DNA from: Spinacia oleracea
Taxonomy: Eukaryota > Streptophyta > Magnoliopsida > Caryophyllales > Amaranthaceae
Direction: 5' to 3'
Assembly (NCBI RefSeq): GCF_020520425.1
Contig: NC_079491.1
Location: forward strand, 7,799,143-7,863,142
DNA: 64,000 nucleotides
The notes beneath the pieces were generated by a model that ran no database searches, was not told the origin of the DNA, and worked only from the letters and a program-made list of their open reading frames with translations. A program made the position numbers and the translations under genes. This document shows positions 56,987 through 64,000 of the stretch, one piece after another; the first letter of the stretch is position 1, and each line of letters opens with the position of its first letter.

Positions 56987-57815
56987 TGTAGTTTAGGTGA
57001 CCAGAACAGAAGAAAAGGGATGTAGGTTTTGTGACTAAAGTAGAACAGAGTTTGGCACAACATTTTGTCTTGGTGATTGATGTAGAAAGTAACCTATATC
57101 TTATAATACGATACAATATGTCTACGGTATTACAAAATAGTACGGAGTACTTGTGTATGACAATTATCATGTTTCACAAACACGGAATTTGGAATTGAAT
57201 TCCTGTATGTGTAGTTGTGTACATGTGTGAACTCAGTTTCTCTGCTTGTGCCAAAGGCCCAAAGGACATTTGTTATCTCAGTTTCATTTTTTTATAACAT
57301 TGTGGGAATTATTTGTATATATTCATTTACTAAGATCTCAAGTGCACCAAGCTCATCTGCGCGCCTAGTCTGCGTTTGTGAATGACATTGTTCCTACTCT
57401 GCACCCGTTGGAATCAAATTAGATTCTCTCTTTTTCTTTTTCTTTTTCCTTTAGATTTAGTTCTTGCTTACTAAACCAACATTCCTATATGAAAGATTAA
57501 CCGGAACATTGATTAGTAGCTTTAGTGGCCTAAATAGAGATTAAAAAAGGGGGAAAAAAGATAGTATAATCTTCATCCAATCCATTTAACAATAATAAAA
57601 ACATAAGCCTTATATAGGCATTATACTAACAATAACCAGGGAAGCATAATTTCATTACTAATTTAGTGGCCTAATTGCACAAAAACTATCCCATTAACAC
57701 TATCCATGATTAATCATGTCCTACCATTAAGGACAACTAGCACACTAATTTATTTTGAGCATTACTTCCAAGTAGCTAGTTCCAACATATACCCTTTTAA
57801 TTTTGCTTCAAAATT
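56987..57815. other. 3' flank of the ankyrin-TPR gene
   Basis: No coding sequence recognised. A CTTTTT pyrimidine stretch lies near 57430. Confidence 0.45.
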
Positions 57816-57819
57816 GGTA

Positions 57820-58135
57820 CTCTCTCGGTCTCAAAATATTTTTTACATTTCCTTTTATATCTATCACATAAATGCTTTAATATTCTATCAAAAATTTGCG
57901 TCAAAAATTATTTTAACTAATTTAATTAAGTGGGATATTTAATCTCTTACACTTTTCCATTACATCTTTTCTATTTCTCCAATGGCAGATTATTGATAAA
58001 AAGTGAAAAAATTATAAATAAACGTAATTTTTTTTGTTCAAATAAAAAAAAATCAGATGAATCTTAATGCACAATAATTAGTCGTTAAATCGGATGTAAA
58101 ATACCAAATGTAAGAAAATTCTAAGACGGAGGAAA
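57820..58135. mobile_element. Diverged Stowaway-like MITE
   Basis: CTCTCTCGGTCTCAAAATATTTTT at the left and a right end AAAATTCTAAGACGGAGGAAA mirror imperfectly, with TA on both sides. Interior wording matches the fragment at 13680-13830. Confidence 0.6.
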
Positions 58136-58473
58136 TACAAAGTAGGAAATAAATGAAAATATGTGTTATGACTTATGGTTAATCTGAAGCAGAAGGAATA
58201 ATATGGATGATTTTCTCAACATATTTCCAACATTTGTGATTCAATCAACCAAGTCGAAAATATTTTCGACTGCCCATATGACTATATTATATTTTCTTCC
58301 TCATTCTAACCAGACCTTTACTATTTACGTGTGAGCTAAGGCATGCACTGACATCGCTGCAGTGCATGTACCTCTTTTGTTATTGCTAGCAAACATGTTG
58401 CCCAAATGCCCATAAAGTCAGTAACATTTGTGTTCAGTAAACTAGTAATATAATCTCTTACATTCGTAACAAC

Positions 58474-58649
58474 CAGTGGCAGACCTTGAACGGTTTTACG
58501 AGGGGGGCCGGTAGAAAAAAATTAAGCAATATACTATGTAATTATACAATTATACACAAATTTTAGGGGGGGCGTAACTAAAAATACACTACAAAATTTT
58601 TCGGCCGGGGGGCCAGGCCCACCCCAGCCACAACAAAGATCCGCCATTG
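58474..58649. mobile_element. Small hAT-like MITE
   Basis: CAGTGGCAGACC at the left and GATCCGCCATTG at the right are imperfect inverted repeats of the CAGTGGCGGA type. The 8-bp flanks gtaacaac and gtacaaca are similar but not identical. G/C runs (GGGGGGGCG, GGGGGGCC) lie inside. Confidence 0.5.
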
Positions 58650-58701
58650 GTACAACAATAAGCAGAGCAATCCAAGGCAAGAACAATAGTTACACAAATT
58701 G

Positions 58702-59400
58702 TTACGTGTGCCTCGAATCTTCCTTGAAGGATGTGTTAGGGTGTTATAGTGGAAGGTCTGACTTCAAATAGACATATCTCATTATCTACTAATTAGATTG
58801 AGTTGATCCAAGTTGGAGGTGAAAGCTTGGCTCAATAGCTTTCCAACGCCTGGTCATAAGCTCATTCCGGATGAGAAATGAGGGAGTTATGACTGTTTTG
58901 CGAGAAGCTGTTATGCAGCAGGGGAAGTTCGGGCGAACCTGCAGCAGGTTCGGCCGAACTCTTAGGTGGTTCGGCCTAAAGAGATCAGTAGCTATGATTT
59001 TGGAGGTTCGCCCGAACTTTGGGTAAGTTCGGCCGAACCCTTTAAAGGTTCGACCGAACTCTGCGGATAAACTGTTTTCTTCTCCGCAAGGTTCAATCGA
59101 CGTGGCCTTTTCTTGTCCCTTAGATTGGTTTGATGTCTAGCACTATAAATACCAAATGTAATGAGATTTTCAGAATTAAGAGAGAGAAACACAAGTGAGG
59201 TTGAAACCCTAAATATGGTGGATGTAGCTCATTGAAGAGTGAACCACCTTAAATCTTTGTGTGTGTTTTAATTTCTTTAATTAATTTTTCTCATTATTCA
59301 AACATCAAATTGTCATACAAATCAACATTCAAGCCTAAAAGGTCCTTCATTTATAACACAAATATTACAATACACCCCTTTAACTATCCAAACAAATTAA
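58702..59400 (+). mobile_element. Possible solo LTR or LTR fragment
   Basis: From about 58702 (TGTTACGTG) the sequence has a GC-richer first half with palindromic TTCGGCCGAA words (58910-59065). A promoter-like CACTATAAATACC (59141) comes next, then a TTTGTGTGTGTTTTAATTTC downstream part, as in LTR U3-R-U5. A second LTR, a matching TSD and the exact right edge were not found. Confidence 0.35.
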
Positions 59401-60080
59401 CATTAGTTTTGCAAATCAAGTAATACTTCATTAATACACACCTGGGGAGGCATATTAATACCCTCCCAATGTTGTCCGATCAAACCTTGCCATTCTCATT
59501 GATAAAAATTTTTAAATACAAAACTATGAAAACAACCCAGAATAGATACTTCATCATTGGGTATTCAAAGAAGAAGATATAAAACCATCCAATATATGGT
59601 ACTAATAGTTGAACTCTACCAATGATATGGTGTCGTTGAAGCCAATGTTGACCGCCATACAAACCCCGATCATCTACTTGATTGTTGTCACCTTTAGTAA
59701 GTATTTTAACAACTCCTTCATATCCTCGACCACCGGTATCTTCTATTCGTTCATAATGAACCTCAATAACTCGATGTACAATTGGAATTTTATGATTACC
59801 AACCTTATACAAAACTATTTCCCCAACACGAATAGGATCTTTATAGCTGTTAAGATTTCCCCTACGGCGAATAATATGTCTCCTCTCTTGAAACCAGGTT
59901 CCATGCTTCCTGAAAGGACAACATTCATCGGAAATTCACAATCAGTGTACCATATCAACGCCTTCCATAACATCATCACTGTTGGGGTGTTAAAATGGGC
60001 CCACCATTTTAACCCAAAAGCCAATAAAATCCACTCAAGCCCAATATCCCTTACAAGGCCTCAAAGGCCCAACAAAGGCA

Positions 60081-60090
60081 CTATATATAC
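60081..60090 (+). promoter_or_regulatory. TATA box in the left LTR
   Basis: CTATATATAC in mid-LTR, repeated in the right LTR near 62243. Confidence 0.5.
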
Positions 60091-60315
60091 CCCTCAAAGG
60101 GCAAGGTAAAGGGGTCATTCTCGAACCCTAGAGAAGTCACCCTACTCTCTCTCTCCCCTAAACACCTCATTTTATACATCAATTGTACTAACTTGAGCGT
60201 CGGAGGCTCCGCCTCGGGGACCCCCACTTGGCCCGGAGTTCATCTTGCAGGCACCGTACGTGATCGGAACTCAAGACATCAAGGACGCTCCTTCCATCGT
60301 TTCAACCCCGGAACA

Positions 60316-60336
60316 ATTTGGCGCCGTCTGTGGGGA
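60316..60336 (+). promoter_or_regulatory. Primer-binding site of the small LTR element
   Basis: TTTGGCGCCGTCTGTGGGG starts two bases after the LTR. It is a tRNA-complementary type seen in several Ty3/gypsy lineages; the exact tRNA was not determined. Confidence 0.6.
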
Positions 60337-61039
60337 GAGAGTACAATAACCCATGAAGATCCACTCTTACATGGCTATCGTGTTCAAGCACAAAAATGGC
60401 CGGAAAATTTGAAGATAGCCAGCCAGAACTACTAGTTTACTAACAAATCTTCATCATTCGAAGGTGGATAATGTGTTTGGCAAACTCATTTGACGACACT
60501 TCAGTCGCAAACAAACAAATCAATTACGAGCTACGCATCAGCAAAACATCTAATGACCAAGTTCCATTTATCAAGAGCCAAGAGAAAGATCTGTTTAAAA
60601 GATAAACAATCTTTTACTACAAGAAAAGCATCTTCCTGGCGGTAAATGATTAAAACAAGTTGCAATTTGTTTTGTAGGTCCCTATTTACATTAATTAATG
60701 ATAAAGAGGAAAGCTCCAACAAAAAAAATAAGCTTCAGGATGTCAAACTATTGTTTGTCGGGCTAGCTACACAATTTTGTGCCATTTTGGGATATCAATG
60801 ACTGCAGCGAGTTGGCCGCAAGTTCAGATACTACCTCAACTGATGAGTCTGGGCAAAATAGCACGCCTACAAAAGTCCAACCAAAGGTTCCCGAACTAAG
60901 CGCCGAAGCTCTCAAGCAATGCCGAAGCTCTCGGGCTCAGTGCCGAAGACAAGGTCGAGGCTCATAACCAAAACTTCAGAAGCTCGATTGCTGAGGTCTA
61001 TACCCATCAAAGCTTTGCGACTGAGACCACCGAAGGTAA

Positions 61040-61665
61040 AAATCCGAAGGTAAAATCCGAGCCGAGATTACAACTCGAACCGATGTTACAATCCGAGCCG
61101 ATTTTAGAAGCACGTTCTTAAACAGATCTCCGGATTTGAAGAACGAGGTTAAAAATCGCTCAAAGATTACAACTCGAATCGATGTTACAATCCGAGCCGA
61201 AGGAAAAAAGCCGCTCCGAGATTACAACTCGAACCGATGTTACAATCCGAGCCGATTTTAGAAGCACGTTCTTAAACAGATCTCCGGATTTGAAGAACGA
61301 GGTTAAAAATCGCTCAAAGATTACAACTCGAATCGATGTTACAATCCGAGCCGAAGGTAAAAAGCCGCTCCGAGATTACAACTCGAACCGATGTTACAAT
61401 CCGAGCCGATTTTAGAAGCACGTTCTTAAACAGATCTCCGGATTTGAAGAACGAGGTTAAAAATCGCTCAAAGATTACAACTCGAATCGATGTTACAATC
61501 CGAGCCGAAGGTAAAAAGCCGCTCCGAGATTACAACTCGAACCGATGTTACAATCCGAGCCGATTTTAGAAGCACGTTCTTAAACAGATCTCCGGATTTG
61601 AAGAGCGAGGTTAAAAATCGCTCCGAGATTACAACTCGAATCGATGTTACAGTCCGAGCTGAAGG
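61040..61665 (+). repeat. 154-bp tandem array, about four copies
   Basis: The word GCCGATTTTAGAAGCACG recurs at 61097, 61251, 61405 and 61559, exactly 154 bp apart. Units contain the sub-motif 'attacaactcga(a/t)ccgatgttacaatccgagccg' twice. Open frames across it repeat the same residues and are not called as genes. Confidence 0.92.
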
Positions 61666-61990
61666 TAAAATCCGAAGGTAAAAATCCGAAGGATAAAACC
61701 GAGCCGAAGGTAAAAATCCGAAGGACAAAACCGAGCCGAAGGTAAAAATCCGAAGGATAAAACCGAGCCGAAGGTAAAAATCCGAAGGATAAAACCGAGC
61801 CGAAGGTAAAAATCCGAAGGACAAAACCGAGCCGAAGGTAAAAATCCGAAGGATAAAACCGAGCCGAAGGTAAAAATCCGAAGGACAAAACCGAGCCGAA
61901 GGTAAAAATCCGAAGGATAAAACCGAGCCGAAGGTAAAAATCCGAAGGACAAAACCGAGCCGAAGGTAAAAATCCGAAGGACAAAAATCC
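61661..61990 (+). repeat. 32-bp tandem array, about ten copies
   Basis: Unit GCCGAAGGTAAAAATCCGAAGGA(T/C)AAAACCGA. Copies alternate between GGATAAAA and GGACAAAA, partly as a 64-bp dimer. The reverse strand is open in more than one frame only because the unit lacks stops there. Confidence 0.92.
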
Positions 61991-62584
61991 GAAGGTAAAA
62001 TCCGAGCCGAGATTACAACTCGAACCGATGTTACAATCCGAGCCGAGGTTAAAATTCTGAGCTGAAATCGACTTTCACTTGGAAGTGATCAAAATCAAAA
62101 CCCAACCCATTTTTCAAATAGAATTGGGTCTGGGGGGCATTTGTTGGGGTGTTAAAATGGGCCCACCATTTTAACCCAAAAGCCAATAAAATCCACTCAA
62201 GCCCAATATCCCTTACAAGGCCTCAAAGGCCCAACAAAGGCACTATATATACCCCTCAAAGGGCAAGGTAAAGGGGTCATTCTCGAACCCTAGAGAAGCC
62301 ACCCTACTCTCTCTCTCCCCTAAACACCTCATTTTATACATCAATTGTACTGACTTGAGCGTCGGAGGCTCCGCCTCGGGGACCCCCCCTTGGCCCGGAG
62401 TTCATCTTGCAGGCACCGTACGTGATCGGAACTCAAGACATCAAGGACGCTCCTTCCATCGTTTCAACCCCGGAACAATCACCACCATGGCAATACAGAC
62501 AACTTCTATCATGAGTTGTCTCATCTTAATTGATTTTACACCGTCGATTTGATCTCGAACCCACGCCATTAATTTGTAAAACAT

Positions 62585-63420
62585 ATATACGATGTTAATT
62601 GTTATTGTTATATGTTTAATAGATTGATCTCAATCGATTTTCAGTTCAATCCTTCTCGTTGATAATTCTTCAATATATATACATGCGAAGTAATATTATA
62701 ATCCTACTCGAATTGTAATAACTAATCCTACTCGAACTATAAGATATTAATGAATGCCTTGGCTTAATGGCTACCAAGGTTTGGATTCTGTTAATGTTTG
62801 TTATTTAAAATGACCTGAAATTTCTGAAATAGCGTAGGATTATATTTTAAGGAAACATAGATATAGAGGTAGGTAATTAAATTATTAAAGATATTAATTT
62901 ATAAAAATTCTAATATAAAGTAATACCTATTCCTACTCGAACTACAATACGATACATAATTCTATCCTAACACCCTTAATTACGGATAAAAGTACCAACG
63001 GCACATTACTATTCTTTCTGTAAACACAAATTCTTATTTACAATGGGTGTATAATAAATATTGTATACTGGAGTAAAAGTTAACCCAAAATGCTTAAAAG
63101 TTATGCATATATATGTGAAAGTTATCTATTTTTCAGTGATAATTTTTTTTCATTTTAGTAAAACTTATTTCTTCAAAATAACTAATAATGTATAAAATTA
63201 ATCATTTAACCTTTTTAAAATATTTATCTATCAATTTTTTTTTAATAATATAAAAGTTAATCAAAACTAGGTTAAAGTTACAAAAAAAAAAGGTTAAAGT
63301 TATCTTGGTGTACAATAAATTTATTGTATACCTTGTGCGCACAAGACCTTTTGTTCTATAAAAAAAAATTGAGAAAATTACTACTACATACTACGACATA
63401 TTTAAACAAGGCCACAAGAT
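62585..63420. repeat. Inverted duplicate of the SEC11 upstream region
   Basis: The complement of 62920-63010 (TAGTTCGAGTAGGAATAGG and GGGTGTTAGGATAGAATTATG) matches 48410-48495. ACTACTACATACTACGACATA near 63380 matches 48285-48375. The ~350 bp between are not shared. Confidence 0.75.
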
Positions 63421-63715
63421 TAGAGCTGTCAATGTCTTATCTGACCTAATTAACCGACTCCTAACATAAAGATCCTAAGAAAAATCCAAACCCGAAAGAC
63501 CTTAATTCAACCCGATTTGACTCGGTGATCTCATTATGTTATTAGTATCAAGTTTTACACTATTTATGATATATATTTGACACAATTACCCAAAATCAAC
63601 CGTAATTAAACCCGAACCAAACCCATTGACCAGAATTGTCATAAGTTCAAATTTTGGGTAATAGATTGTAGCCACTTTGTGGACTTGTGGGTAATGGGCC
63701 TATTGGGCAGTGAGG
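63420..63715. repeat. Dispersed repeat, inverted copy of 51876-52215
   Basis: It begins AGAGCTGTCAATG and ends GGGTAATGGGCCTATTGGGC. It matches the complement of the region just upstream of the ankyrin-TPR gene. The remainder to 64000 shows no gene. Confidence 0.6.
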
Positions 63716-64000
63716 AGAAAGCTAAGGTTGAAGTGGCTTTTGGGCATAGTATAATGTCGTGAACTCTGAAACATATTTGGCAACATTCTCAAACTCAGAC
63801 AAATAGTGCATATAAAGTATGTTGCTCTCCAAGTGTTAATAGTCACAGCCAATAACTGCAGAATACTTATTAAGAGTACAAAGACCAATAATACATATCA
63901 AGAGTTCAAGACCAAATTCATCAAAGCTAAAACACCTCACAGAGTCAATTATATGCATCCCTGTAAGTGTAAAAACCAAATAATAAACGCGAGTTAATTA

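Larger units (their letters stand above)
59980..62477 (+). mobile_element. Non-autonomous LTR retrotransposon with internal tandem arrays
   Basis: LTRs of 336 bp (59980-60315 and 62142-62477, TG...CA) flank 1.8 kb. The 5-bp target duplication ATCAC lies at 59975-59979 and 62478-62482. A primer-site-like TTTGGCGCCGTCTGTGGGG follows the left LTR, and a purine tract (TCTGGGGGGCATT) precedes the right one. By eye the LTRs differ at about three bases, so insertion is recent. There is no gag or pol. The orientation is inferred from PBS and PPT. It is larger than classic TRIMs and much smaller than LARDs. It sits inside the inverted SEC11 copy. Confidence 0.9.
59480..62584 (-). pseudogene. SEC11-type signal peptidase copy, split by an LTR retrotransposon
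   Basis: Inverted duplicate of the gene at 48784-49374. The start ATG is at 62584 and residues 1-36 equivalent run to about 62478. After the retrotransposon the frame resumes at 59979 with [16 protein letters not shown] and [14 protein letters not shown]. The codons after DIL are then replaced and frameshifted (59820-59875), so the VGEIVLY region is read out of frame. From 59812 the His and Asp parts (PIVHRVIEVH, TKGDNNQVDDRGLY) are intact to the stop at 59480. It is therefore broken twice, by insertion and by frameshift. Duplicated upstream sequence continues to about 63010. Confidence 0.9.

Noticed and set aside
61182-61681. Plus-strand frames of 63-77 codons repeated every 154 bp
   Set aside because: Identical frames stepping by the tandem period; repeat artefact inside a non-coding LTR element.
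61468-61984. Minus-strand frames of 101-134 codons with FGFLPSARF-type repeats
   Set aside because: They exist in more than one frame solely because the 32-bp and 154-bp tandem units lack stops; no protein motif and no start context.

Overview
The window reads as nuclear DNA of a flowering plant. It is AT-rich, its genes have spliced exons, and it holds FBA-type F-box genes, a SABATH methyltransferase gene and dense plant transposable elements. Several dispersed repeats (the 'GTAAGACCGTCTTA' type, many Stowaway copies and a SIRE/Maximus-like copia with a third ORF) recall Amaranthaceae/Chenopodiaceae (beet, spinach, quinoa). That placement is an impression, not a result.

Layout. 1-9.4 kb is repeats: a poly-A-tailed retroinsertion with target-site duplication (TSD), Mutator-like and Stowaway MITEs, a 2.5-kb element full of TTGAACAT repeats, hAT-like and Tourist-like elements. 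9.4-13.0 kb carries a SABATH gene whose exons 1, 2 and last survive while the expected third exon is absent. 15.2-16.4 kb is F-box gene 1. 17.4-28.3 kb is a complete 10.9-kb Ty1/copia element (minus strand) with 5-bp TSD, tRNA-iMet primer site, broken gag-pol and an intact extra 616-codon ORF. 28.3-36.8 kb holds the rest of duplication unit 1 and then unit 2: a SABATH remnant, F-box gene 2 and a third F-box 3' fragment. 35.6-36.3 kb is a Helitron. 37.7-40.1 kb is a minus-strand gene-like remnant whose intron-like spacers are packed with ATAGTTACTAT repeats. 40.7-45.6 kb is a CACTA element nested inside a Tourist-type MITE; the CACTA carries spliced gene-like blocks and a ~160-bp tandem array with a three-monomer higher order. 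45.8-46.9 kb is F-box gene 3. 48.8-49.4 kb is an intact SEC11-type signal peptidase gene. 49.7-50.4 kb is a second Helitron. 53.1-57.0 kb is an 11-exon ankyrin-TPR gene that splices in frame throughout. 59.5-62.6 kb is an inverted, broken SEC11 copy split by a 2.5-kb non-autonomous LTR retrotransposon with two internal tandem arrays. The rest is repeat remnants.

Host genes that look functional: F-box 1, 2 and 3 (probable SCF substrate receptors), SEC11-like signal peptidase (ER signal-peptide cleavage) and ANK-TPR (probable chaperone adaptor). They do not form a pathway. The main story is structural: a tandem SABATH/F-box duplication and an inverted SEC11 duplication, each later split by LTR retrotransposons, with several nested or TSD-bounded insertions whose order can be read directly. 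I did not find a convincing wholly new biological system. The most unusual objects are the exon-deleted SABATH gene, the CACTA with higher-order repeat and captured exons, and the repeat-filled small LTR element.
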